A stretch of DNA of 8,043 nucleotides from JAVBQJ01 sp045585875 (GTDB lineage Bacteria; Verrucomicrobiota; Lentisphaeria; Victivallales; Victivallaceae): NCBI GenBank assembly GCA_045585875.1, contig JAZMZH010000129.1, positions 1 to 8,043 of the forward strand, in the 5' to 3' direction. The notes under the pieces were generated by a model. That model was not told the origin of the DNA. It searched no databases and saw nothing but the letters and a program-made list of their open reading frames with translations. Of the stretch, positions 1-5,666 are shown one piece after another; within the stretch, counting starts at the first letter, position 1; each line of letters begins with the position of its first letter. The position numbers and the translations under genes were made by a program.

Positions 1-1
1 G

Positions 2-367
2 GTGCTGGCACGTCACCTCGAAGACGCCGGAGCCGCCGCCGTGATGCCACTCGGGTCACCCATCGGGTCCAACAAGGGGATCCGCACGCGCGACATGATC
101 GAGATCATCGTGGAGCAGAGCCATATCCCCGTGATCGTGGATGCCGGGATCGGGCTGCCCTCCCATGCGGCGGAAGCGATCGAACTCGGTGCGGACGCGG
201 TGCTGGCCAATACGGCGGTCGCCGCGGCAGAAGACCCGGTCCGCATGGCCGAAGCATTCAAGCTTGCGGTGAGGTCGGCGGAATTGGCCCTTCAAGCGGG
301 CCCGCCCGCGCCGCGCGCCACCGCGTCCGCCTCCAGCCCGATGAATGCGTTCGACATCTTCAAGTAA
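2..367 (+). CDS. thiG: Thiazole synthase ThiG, 5'-truncated by window edge
   Basis: This is the C-terminal 121 residues of ThiG, the (beta/alpha)8 barrel that condenses deoxyxylulose 5-phosphate, dehydroglycine (2-iminoacetate) and ThiS thiocarboxylate into the thiazole phosphate of thiamine. The diagnostic loop PLGSPIGSNKGI (about residues 16-27 here) and the barrel end VIVDAGIGLPSHAAEAIELGADAV followed by LANTAVA are visible; these form the late strands and the phosphate-binding loops. The short tail ending SSPMNAFDIFK resembles the usual ThiG C-terminus. The reading frame is open to the left edge. The GTG at position 2 is not a credible start, because the Schiff-base lysine and the first half of the barrel must lie upstream. 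The stop is 9 nt before thiH, so the two are co-transcribed. Identification is from family motifs; the truncation is due only to the window. Confidence 0.95.
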   Translation: MLARHLEDAGAAAVMPLGSPIGSNKGIRTRDMIEIIVEQSHIPVIVDAGIGLPSHAAEAIELGADAVLANTAVAAAEDPVRMAEAFKLAVRSAELALQAGPPAPRATASASSPMNAFDIFK

Positions 368-376
368 GGCGAAAAC

Positions 377-1483
377 ATGTTTCCGAAACTCAAATTCACC
401 GCGGACCAGATCAATGAATATTACGCCCGCGTCACGCCCGACATGGTAAGAGGCAGTTTGTCCGCCTCGCGGGGCACGTTCTTTGATTTGCTGAATCTGC
501 TTTCGCCCGAAGCGGCAAAGGAGGAATACCGCGCCGCTTTGCGCGAGACCGCGACGAAGGCCCGGCGGCGTTATTACGGAAAGACCGTTTCGATCTTCGC
601 CCCGCTCTACATCTCCAATACCTGCGTCAACTCCTGCCGCTACTGTGATTTCAACATCCATCACCACGCGGAACGGAAGATCCTCACGCTGGAGGAGATC
701 GACCTGGAATGCGCCGCGATCCGCAAGCACGGGATCGACTCTCTCTTGATCGTGGCGGGAGAGGACCCGAAACACATGACGGTGGATTTCCTCTGCGAAG
801 TCGGGCGGCACCTGAAAAATCAGTTCTCCTGCCTGTCGCTGGAAGTCGCGCCCCAGCAGGAGGAAGACTACCGCAAACTGTTCGAGGCGGGATTCGAAAG
901 CCTCATCTGTTTTCAGGAGACCTACGATCAGGAACTTTACAAGTACCTGCATCCGGCAGGACCCAAAAGCGTTTACGATTTCCGTGTCTGGACGCAGCTA
1001 CGGGCGGGTAAGGCGGGCTTCCGCACGCTCGGGATCGCGTTTCTCCTGGGGCTGGCCCCGTGGCGGACCGAGGCGGCAAGTCTGGGAGCCCATGCGTTCT
1101 ATCTCATGAAGGAGTGTTACGAAAGCAAGATCCAGTTCGCGTTCCCTCGCATCACGCCCGTGAGCGGAGGCTTCACGCCGGAACATCCGGTGGATGAAAC
1201 CGACCTCGAACAGATGATGCTCGCGTTCCGGATCGTCTTTCCCGAGTCCGGCATGACGGTCTCCACGCGGGAGTCTCCCGCGTTCCGGGACAGGATCGTG
1301 CAGAGCGCCGCCGACAACATGAGCGCGGGTTCGAGGGTGACCCCCGGCGGCTACGCCGTGCTGGCGGACCGTGACGTCGCTCAGTTCACGCTCAACGATT
1401 CCCGCGACCCCGCCGAGATCTACCGGGCGATCCGCGCCAATCATCAGGAAGTCGTCTTCAAGAACTGGGACAAACGGATATGA
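377..1483 (+). CDS. thiH: 2-iminoacetate synthase ThiH (radical SAM)
   Basis: ThiH cleaves tyrosine with a 5'-deoxyadenosyl radical to give p-cresol and 2-iminoacetate (dehydroglycine), the substrate that ThiG uses for the thiazole ring. At 368 residues it matches the family length. The radical SAM cluster motif CxxxCxxC is seen as CVNSCRYC (C83, C87, C90), followed by DFNIHH. The GED SAM-ribose motif is at 128-130, LSLEVAPQ at 153-160 begins a later barrel strand, and the C-terminal third (about 255-368, PRITPVSG to the end) corresponds to the BATS-type domain. The ATG at 377 is preceded by AAGGCG and lies 9 nt after thiG. ThiH, rather than the oxygen-dependent glycine oxidase ThiO, points to an anaerobic or facultative lifestyle. 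Its stop overlaps the next start in an ATGA. Confidence 0.96.
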   Translation: MFPKLKFTADQINEYYARVTPDMVRGSLSASRGTFFDLLNLLSPEAAKEEYRAALRETATKARRRYYGKTVSIFAPLYISNTCVNSCRYCDFNIHHHAERKILTLEEIDLECAAIRKHGIDSLLIVAGEDPKHMTVDFLCEVGRHLKNQFSCLSLEVAPQQEEDYRKLFEAGFESLICFQETYDQELYKYLHPAGPKSVYDFRVWTQLRAGKAGFRTLGIAFLLGLAPWRTEAASLGAHAFYLMKECYESKIQFAFPRITPVSGGFTPEHPVDETDLEQMMLAFRIVFPESGMTVSTRESPAFRDRIVQSAADNMSAGSRVTPGGYAVLADRDVAQFTLNDSRDPAEIYRAIRANHQEVVFKNWDKRI

Positions 1484-1677
1484 CTGAATCCGAAGGAAAA
1501 GACAATGTCCAACCTCAGCCCTGCGGCAAGGGATGTCCCTGCCGCAGGTGTTCTGCTCCTCCCTCTGAATCACAGTGCGGCGGTTGCGGCCGATGCTGCG
1601 GAAAGACGGTCGAATATGTGGTGATCGACACCTTCGTCTGGCCGCCCTGGCCGGAAAAAGAAGATGAAAAATCCTGA
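1480..1677 (+). CDS. Small cysteine-rich protein with CxxCGxCC motif, function unknown
   Basis: This is a 65-residue ORF not recognised as a named gene. It begins inside the thiH stop (ATGA, 4-nt overlap), so it is probably made by translational coupling as the last gene of the thiamine operon. Eight of 65 residues are cysteine, in two clusters: C15, C19, C21, C24 (CGKGCPCRRC) and C33, C36, C39, C40 (CGGCGRCC). The second matches the CxxCGxCC signature that opens the YkgJ-type (CxxCxxCC) putative Zn/Fe-binding family, but the rest of that fold is missing. The C-terminus is aromatic and proline-rich (VEYVVIDTFVWPPWP), then acidic. No signal peptide or membrane helix is seen. Binding of a metal or Fe-S cluster is a reasonable inference; a role in serving ThiH's cluster is speculation. 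The ORF could be spurious, but overlap, cysteine spacing and codon use like its neighbours argue that it is real. Confidence 0.7.
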   Translation: MTESEGKDNVQPQPCGKGCPCRRCSAPPSESQCGGCGRCCGKTVEYVVIDTFVWPPWPEKEDEKS

Positions 1678-1720
1678 AATCGAGGCTGATCAAAAAATTT
1701 TTCTAAAAATCTACCATTTT

Positions 1721-1735
1721 AGTCGTATTTCGACT
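1721..1735. promoter_or_regulatory. Inverted repeat abutting the -35 box (operator candidate)
   Basis: AGTCG-TATTT-CGACT is a perfect 5-bp inverted repeat with a 5-bp spacer. Its last base is the first base of the TTGACA -35 hexamer. A looser outer pair (CATTT at 1715-1719 and AAATG at 1740-1744) flanks it. The position is typical of a repressor or activator site controlling the cysteine/encapsulin operon. The binding protein is unknown, and five base pairs could occur by chance. Confidence 0.35.
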
Positions 1736-1763
1736 TGACAAATGCATTGACCGGGTGTATATT
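1735..1763 (+). promoter_or_regulatory. Sigma70-type promoter of the cysM-encapsulin operon
   Basis: The -35 box TTGACA (1735-1740) is a perfect consensus. It is separated by exactly 17 bp from TATATT (1758-1763), a five-of-six match to the -10 consensus. The expected transcription start is near 1770, giving a leader of about 75 nt before the cysM start. The upstream sequence is strikingly AT-rich for this GC-rich DNA, including AAAAAATTTTT at 1692-1702, which could act as curved DNA or UP-like contacts. This is the only long gap in the window, and it separates the thiamine operon from the cysteine/encapsulin operon. No convincing GC-rich terminator for thiGH was found in 1678-1734, so read-through is possible. 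Confidence 0.75.
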
Positions 1764-1769
1764 AGCCTC

Positions 1770-1798
1770 AAACAGAGCAAACAACGCTCCGTTTTTTT
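1770..1798 (+). promoter_or_regulatory. Weak hairpin plus U-tract at the transcript 5' end
   Basis: AAACAGAGC (1770-1778) pairs with GCTCCGTTT (1786-1794) around a 7-nt loop. There are 8 base pairs and one A.C mismatch, and the run of seven T at 1792-1798 follows directly. This has the layout of an intrinsic terminator but would form at the very start of the predicted transcript and is low in GC. It could be a weak attenuator, a 5' stabilising hairpin, or chance. No riboswitch motif that I know was recognised in the leader. Confidence 0.25.
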
Positions 1799-1807
1799 GG
1801 GAATATA

Positions 1808-1820
1808 CATTACTGTAATG
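1808..1820. promoter_or_regulatory. Perfect 6-1-6 palindrome in the operon leader
   Basis: CATTAC-T-GTAATG is a perfect dyad with 6-bp arms around one base. It lies about 40 nt after the predicted transcription start and 25 nt before the first start codon. As DNA it would suit a dimeric regulator acting as a roadblock. As RNA the one-base loop makes a hairpin unfavourable, so an operator is the better reading. The cognate protein is not in the window. Confidence 0.35.
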
Positions 1821-1845
1821 GTAGTGGTTTGACGAAAGCAGGTGC

Positions 1846-2757
1846 ATGATGAAGTCGGAAAAGACGGTGTTCGAAACGGTAGGCGGGACGCCGCTCTTGA
1901 AACTGCCCGCGATCAGCCGGGAGCTGGACGGCGTGGAGCTGTATGCCAAGGCGGAGTATTTCAACCCCACCGGATCCGTAAAAGACCGGGCGGCGAAGGC
2001 GATGATCCTCGACGGGATCGTCCGCGGGGCGCTGACGCACGACAAGACCATCATCGACGCCACCAGCGGCAACACCGGGATCGCCTATGCGGCACTGGGG
2101 GCGGCGCTCGGGTACAAGGTGGCGCTGTGTCTGCCCGCCAACGCCACCGAGGAGCGCAAGAAACTGATGCGGCTTTACGGCGCGGAGATCATCGAGACCG
2201 ACCCGCTGGAAAGTTCGGACGGCGCTTACAACGAGTGCCGGAGACTGGTGGCCGAACATCCGGAAAAGTATTTTTACCCCGACCAGTACAACAACGACGC
2301 CAACTGGAAGGCCCACTTCGAGGGGACGGCAGTGGAGATCTGGGAACAGACCGATCATCGTGTGACTCATTTCGTGGCGGGCACCGGCACCTCGGGCACG
2401 TTCATGGGGACGAGCCGGGGACTGAAGCACCTGAATCCGGATATAAAATCGGTCCTGATGCAGCCGGATTCCCCGTTTCACGGTCTGGAAGGGATGAAGC
2501 ACATGGCTTCGACCATCCATCCGGGGTTCTTCGACGAATCCATCGCCGACCTCAAGCTGGAGGTCTCGACCGATGAAGCGTATGCCATGACCCGGCAGCT
2601 GGTCCGGGAGGAAGCGGTGCTGGTGGGCATCAGTTCCGGGGCGAACGTGGCGGCGGCGCTGAAACTGGCGAAAACCCTGCCGAAAGGGTCCGTGGTGGTC
2701 ACGATCCTCTGCGACAACGGGAACCGGTATCTTTCCGGCGAATTTTGGGAGGCGTGA
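1846..2757 (+). CDS. cysM: CysM-type cysteine synthase (PLP, carrier-protein linked)
   Basis: This 303-residue fold-type II PLP enzyme belongs to the cysteine synthase family. It replaces the leaving group of an activated serine with sulfur. PLP lysine K46 lies in NPTGSVKDR, the asparagine loop is TSGNTG at 73-78, the phosphate-binding loop is GTGTSGT at 179-185, and GISSGAN lies at 261-267. It resembles mycobacterial CysM (NPTGSxKDR, LYGAxII, THFVAGxGTxGT), and it sits beside mec and cysO homologues as CysM does, so the sulfur donor is probably the carrier thiocarboxylate rather than free sulfide. The Arg that reads phosphoserine in mycobacterial CysM (EPRYGEG) appears replaced (QPDSPFHG, D208), and the long C-terminal tail is absent, so O-acetylserine from the downstream SAT is the likelier acceptor. 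ATG 1846 is followed by ATG 1849; the AGGTG at 1840-1844 is better spaced for the second. Free-sulfide CysK activity cannot be excluded. Confidence 0.88.
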   Translation: MMKSEKTVFETVGGTPLLKLPAISRELDGVELYAKAEYFNPTGSVKDRAAKAMILDGIVRGALTHDKTIIDATSGNTGIAYAALGAALGYKVALCLPANATEERKKLMRLYGAEIIETDPLESSDGAYNECRRLVAEHPEKYFYPDQYNNDANWKAHFEGTAVEIWEQTDHRVTHFVAGTGTSGTFMGTSRGLKHLNPDIKSVLMQPDSPFHGLEGMKHMASTIHPGFFDESIADLKLEVSTDEAYAMTRQLVREEAVLVGISSGANVAAALKLAKTLPKGSVVVTILCDNGNRYLSGEFWEA

Positions 2758-2760
2758 GTC

Positions 2761-3186
2761 ATGCTGAAACTGACAGGCAAAATCGAAGCGGAGATCCGGA
2801 AGGCTGGCGCGGAAGCGTATCCCAACGAATGCTGCGGCATCCTCTTCGGGAGCGAGGCGGACGGCAGTCATATCGTGAAAGCGCTGAAGCCCATTGACAA
2901 CGCCCGCGAAAGCGGCGAACAGTATCATCGCTTCCTCATCACGGCGGAGGATATGATGCAAGCGGAACTGGAAGCGCGGAAGCTCGGACTTGAGATCGTC
3001 GGGGTCTACCATTCGCATCCGGACCATCCCGCTCAGCCGTCGGACTACGACCGGGATCATGCGCTGCCGTTTTACTCGTATATCATTCTGCGCGTGGCCC
3101 AGGGCCGTCCGGAGCTGATGACGAGCTGGCAGCTGCGCCTGAGCCGCGAGGCATTCGACAGTGAAGAGTTGGAAATCGAACCATAA
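2761..3186 (+). CDS. mec: Mec-like JAMM zinc metallopeptidase
   Basis: This 141-residue single-domain MPN+/JAMM peptidase has every catalytic element visible: Glu E23 (PNECCGILFG), zinc ligands H84 and H86 in HSHP, S94, and D97, fitting HxH-x7-S-x2-D. The family hydrolyses bonds after the C-terminal diglycine of ubiquitin-like sulfur carriers. Mycobacterial Mec+ frees cysteine from the CysO-cysteine adduct, and QbsD and HcyD trim extra residues from their carriers. Between cysM and a CysO homologue, it should release cysteine from the carrier, and may also remove the encoded terminal Cys of the carrier. It is cytosolic, with no signal peptide. The start is supported by GGGAGG (2747-2752), 8 nt upstream inside the cysM 3' end; only 3 nt separate it from cysM. 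Confidence 0.92.
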   Translation: MLKLTGKIEAEIRKAGAEAYPNECCGILFGSEADGSHIVKALKPIDNARESGEQYHRFLITAEDMMQAELEARKLGLEIVGVYHSHPDHPAQPSDYDRDHALPFYSYIILRVAQGRPELMTSWQLRLSREAFDSEELEIEP

Positions 3187-3190
3187 TCAT

Positions 3191-3197
3191 AAGGAGG
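3191..3197 (+). promoter_or_regulatory. Consensus ribosome binding site of the sulfur carrier
   Basis: AAGGAGG sits 7 nt before the ATG at 3205. It is the closest Shine-Dalgarno match in the window and suggests the carrier protein is made in excess over the enzymes around it. Confidence 0.8.
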
Positions 3198-3204
3198 ACG
3201 AAAG

Positions 3205-3483
3205 ATGAGTGTAAGTGTTTTGATCCCGAGCGCATTGAGGGCATTTGTGGACCGCAGGTCCGAAATCGAGGCGGAAGGCGCGACCGTCGGGGAGGCCCTT
3301 GCCCATGTGGCCGCACAGTATCCCGATCTGAAGCATCAGATCTACGAGGATGACGCGAAACTGCGCGGATTCGTGAACGTGTTCGTCGACGGAACGAACA
3401 TCAAGAAACTGAACGGGCTGGAAACTCCGGTCGCAGCAGGTGCGACCGTGATGATCGTGCCCGCTATCGCAGGAGGTTGCTGA
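3205..3483 (+). CDS. cysO: CysO-like ubiquitin-fold sulfur carrier ending in GG-Cys
   Basis: This 92-residue MoaD/ThiS-superfamily protein carries sulfur as a C-terminal thiocarboxylate. It closely resembles mycobacterial CysO: an N-terminal beta strand with IPSALR (7-12), a central FVNVFVDG (55-62), and the terminal strand VMIVPAIAGG. Unlike CysO, which ends at Gly-Gly, it has one further residue, Cys92. A carrier with an extra residue cannot be adenylated by an E1 until a peptidase exposes the diglycine; QbsE and HcyS are known to need such trimming by a JAMM peptidase, and one is encoded directly upstream. Once trimmed, it would be activated by the MoeZ homologue downstream and would supply sulfur to CysM. 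A thiamine (ThiS) or molybdopterin (MoaD) role is less likely, given the CysO-like sequence and the cysM-mec neighbourhood. Confidence 0.93.
   Translation: MSVSVLIPSALRAFVDRRSEIEAEGATVGEALAHVAAQYPDLKHQIYEDDAKLRGFVNVFVDGTNIKKLNGLETPVAAGATVMIVPAIAGGC
3471..3476 (+). promoter_or_regulatory. Ribosome binding site embedded in the diglycine codons
   Basis: AGGAGG overlaps the codons for Ala-Gly-Gly at the carrier C-terminus (GCA GGA GGT TGC TGA) and lies 10 nt before the moeZ ATG at 3487. The catalytic diglycine and the translation signal of its activating enzyme therefore share bases, coupling their translation. It supports 3487 as the moeZ start. Confidence 0.6.
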
Positions 3484-3486
3484 TCC

Positions 3487-4668
3487 ATGAGTGAATCCAT
3501 TCCAAGCATTGTCCCGGAAGACCGGTGGCCGGAGCTGACGCACGACGATCTGACGCGTTACAGCCGTCAGCTGCTCCTCGCCGAGATCGGTATCGAGGGA
3601 CAGCGGAAACTCAAGGGAGCGAAGGTCTTGATCGTCGGCACGGGCGGACTGGGCGCGCCGCTGGCGCTCTATCTCGCCGCGGCGGGCGTCGGCACCATCG
3701 GTCTGGTGGACTTCGACAGCGTGGACGTCTCGAATCTGCACCGGCAGATCATCCACGGCACGCGCGACGTCGGCCGTCCGAAGGTAGCTTCCGCAAAGGA
3801 CAGGATCCGGGCGCTGAACCCGCTGGTCAACGTGGTCACCTACAATGAACCCCTCTCCAGCGAAAATGCGCTGGACATCATCCGTGAATACGATGTGGTG
3901 GCGGATGGCACGGACAACTACCCGACGCGCTATCTGGTGAACGATGCCTGCGTTCTGCTCGGCAAGCCCAACGTGTACGGCTCGGTGTTCCAGTTCGAGG
4001 GACAGGCAAGCGTCTTCTATGCCAAGCACGGCCCCTGTTACCGGTGTCTCTACCGCGAACCGCCGCCGCCCGGACTGGTGCCTTCCTGCGCAGAGGGCGG
4101 CGTGCTGGGCATTCTGCCGGGAGTGATCGGAACGATCCAGGCCAACGAAGTCATCAAACTGCTGGTCGGAGGCGGCGATCCGCTGACCGGAAGGCTGCTG
4201 CTTTACGACGCGTGGAAGATGAAGTTCCGCGAGCTCGCGCTGGAAAGCGACCCGGATTGCCCCATCTGCGGCAGACATCCGACCATCACGAAACTCATCG
4301 ACTACGAACAGTTCTGCGGCATCAAATCCCACCGGGACGAGACGCCGGTGGAATCCATCTCCGCCACGGAATTGAAACGGCGCTTCGACGCTGGGATCCC
4401 CGTGCAGGTGATCGACCTGCGCGAACCTCACGAACGGGCCTACTTCAAGTTCCCCAATGCGAAGGTGATCCCCCTCGGACAGGTGATCCGCCGCAAGGAT
4501 GAACTGGACCCCGCCGTCGATACCGTCTTCGTCTGCAAGATCGGCCAGCGCAGCATTCTGGCCGTGCGCAATCTGCGCGAAGCGGGATATCCGGGGAAGA
4601 TGATGAATCTTCTGGACGGTGTGCAGGGGTGGATCAATGAAGTCGATCCGAATGCAAAACAGATTTAA
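3487..4668 (+). CDS. moeZ: MoeZ-like E1 adenylyltransferase with C-terminal rhodanese
   Basis: This 393-residue two-domain enzyme is equal in length to mycobacterial MoeZ. Residues about 20-270 form a ThiF/MoeB E1 domain: nucleotide loop GTGGLGAP (51-58), SNLHRQ (82-87), GRPK with K99, DGTDN (140-144, D143), and PSCAEGGVLG with a conserved Cys at 201. Two CxxC pairs (C184/C187, C258/C261) make the structural zinc site that MoeB and ThiF carry. Residues about 287-393 form a rhodanese domain with active-site loop CKIGQRS (C350). It should adenylate the carrier's Gly-Gly terminus and then pass persulfide sulfur from C350 to give the thiocarboxylate. The persulfide donor could be the cysteine desulfurase two genes on. 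It may also serve ThiS, since thiGH lies just upstream. The ATG is 3 nt after the cysO stop. Confidence 0.92.
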   Translation: MSESIPSIVPEDRWPELTHDDLTRYSRQLLLAEIGIEGQRKLKGAKVLIVGTGGLGAPLALYLAAAGVGTIGLVDFDSVDVSNLHRQIIHGTRDVGRPKVASAKDRIRALNPLVNVVTYNEPLSSENALDIIREYDVVADGTDNYPTRYLVNDACVLLGKPNVYGSVFQFEGQASVFYAKHGPCYRCLYREPPPPGLVPSCAEGGVLGILPGVIGTIQANEVIKLLVGGGDPLTGRLLLYDAWKMKFRELALESDPDCPICGRHPTITKLIDYEQFCGIKSHRDETPVESISATELKRRFDAGIPVQVIDLREPHERAYFKFPNAKVIPLGQVIRRKDELDPAVDTVFVCKIGQRSILAVRNLREAGYPGKMMNLLDGVQGWINEVDPNAKQI

Positions 4669-4715
4669 GTTCCATTTCAAAACGAAAACAAACAAGCAAA
4701 GGAAAGGACACAAAC
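4669..4715 (+). promoter_or_regulatory. A-rich leader and strong RBS before the shell gene
   Basis: This 47-nt gap is the longest inside the operon and is dominated by A, with few G or C, unlike the surrounding GC-rich DNA. It ends with GGAAAGGA (4701-4708), 7 nt before the encapsulin ATG. An unstructured A-rich leader would favour high initiation, as a shell built from many copies of one protein requires. No -35/-10 pair was recognised, so an internal promoter is not claimed. Confidence 0.5.
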
Positions 4716-5666
4716 ATGTCTGACGAAAACAAGATCAACGCATTGGGAAAAACCGCGGCTTATCAGCTGGCGGATGTTGCGAAAACGAAACCGCAGTTCG
4801 GGATGCTGACCCCGCGGTGGCTCACGAAATTTCTGGAGTTCAAAGGACTGGAGTCCGGCATCTACCGCGTCAACCGCGTCAAGGAAGGCAACACGCCGCT
4901 GGAAGTGCTGTGCAGCTCCAAGCCGAAGAGCGACATCATCCCGCAGGGATTCGTGGATTACGAGCCCAAACCGCGCGAATACATCCTCAACTCGGTAACC
5001 ACCATCATCAATATTGATACGCGGGTTGCGGACGTATTCAGTTCGCCCTACGATCAGGCCAAGGAACAGCTCTCGCTGGCGGTGGAAAGTCTGCGCGAAC
5101 GGCAGGAAAGCCAGCTCATCAACAACGACGACTACGGCCTGCTGAAAAACGTGGCGGATTCCCAGCGGATCCAGCCCCGCAACGGAGCGCCCACGCCCGA
5201 CGATCTGGACGAACTCATCTCCAAGGTGTGGAAGGAACCTTCGTTCTTCCTCGCGCATCCCCGCGCCATCGCGGCCTTCGAACGGGAATGCACCCGGCGC
5301 GGCGTGCCGCCCGTGACCGCCAGCATCAACGGCGGCAACTTCATCCTCTGGCGCGGCATCCCGCTGATCCCCACCGACAAACTGCTGGTGGACGGACTGA
5401 AAAATCCCAAGTCGCAGAGCGGCAAGACGAATATCCTGCTGGTCCGCACCGGCGAAGCCAAACGCGGCGTCATCGGTCTGTATCAGAGCGGGCTGCAGGG
5501 CGAACATTCGCGCGGTCTTTCCATCCGCTTCCGGGGTATCGACGACAAGGGCGTAGCCTCCTATCTGCTGTCGCTCTACTGCTCGGCGGCGATCCTGGCG
5601 GACGATGCGATCGCGGTGCTGGAAGATGTGGACGTCGGGGAGTATTATGACTATGACCGGAACTGA
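4716..5666 (+). CDS. srpI: Family 2A encapsulin shell protein (SrpI-like)
   Basis: This 316-residue HK97-fold protein self-assembles into an icosahedral nanocompartment. Similarity to Synechococcus SrpI and the mycobacterial MMP-I group is clear along the whole chain: TPRWLTKFLE (32-41), ESGIYRVNRV (46-55), DYEPKPREYIL (81-91), SSPYDQA (109-115), ERQESQLINN (128-137), GAPTPDDLDELISKVWK (157-173), FFLAHPRAIAAFERE (177-191), RRGVPP (194-199) and WRGIPLIPTDK (212-222). Residues 1-30 are the N-terminal arm, about 45-100 includes the E-loop, and the remainder forms the P and A domains. Family 2A shells enclose a cysteine desulfurase, which is exactly the next gene. No cyclic-nucleotide-binding insertion (the mark of family 2B) is present. 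Older annotations may call this major membrane protein I, but no transmembrane helix is seen. Confidence 0.96.
   Translation: MSDENKINALGKTAAYQLADVAKTKPQFGMLTPRWLTKFLEFKGLESGIYRVNRVKEGNTPLEVLCSSKPKSDIIPQGFVDYEPKPREYILNSVTTIINIDTRVADVFSSPYDQAKEQLSLAVESLRERQESQLINNDDYGLLKNVADSQRIQPRNGAPTPDDLDELISKVWKEPSFFLAHPRAIAAFERECTRRGVPPVTASINGGNFILWRGIPLIPTDKLLVDGLKNPKSQSGKTNILLVRTGEAKRGVIGLYQSGLQGEHSRGLSIRFRGIDDKGVASYLLSLYCSAAILADDAIAVLEDVDVGEYYDYDRN
5637..5642 (+). promoter_or_regulatory. Ribosome binding site deciding the desulfurase start
   Basis: GGGGAG lies inside the 3' end of the encapsulin gene, 4 nt before ATG 5647 and 10 nt before ATG 5653. It argues for a start at one of these two codons rather than the in-frame ATG at 5605, and gives a 14- to 20-nt overlap with the shell gene. 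Confidence 0.6.

Noticed and set aside
1640..1705. Possible intrinsic terminator after the thiamine operon
   Set aside because: The GGCC repeats near 1640-1654 give only a 4-bp stem, and the T-tract at 1698-1702 is preceded by A residues rather than a GC stem.
1810..3060. 416-aa - strand open frame spanning the promoter, cysM and most of mec
   Set aside because: It is antisense to two clear enzymes and crosses the promoter region; its composition is that of a codon-bias shadow.
3187..4713. 508-aa open frame on the - strand opposite cysO and moeZ
   Set aside because: It lies antisense to well-conserved genes, is rich in His, Arg and Asp/Val as expected from reversed GC-rich codons, and shows no recognisable motif.
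5605..5646. Upstream ATG extending the desulfurase by 14 residues
   Set aside because: It would lengthen the overlap with encapsulin to 62 nt, has no clear ribosome binding site, and adds Trp/Arg-rich residues read from the shell gene; GGGGAG at 5637-5642 supports 5647 or 5653.
4716..5666. Phage origin: HK97-fold protein as part of a prophage
   Set aside because: The sequence is that of a family 2A encapsulin followed by its desulfurase cargo, with no portal, terminase, protease or tail gene nearby.
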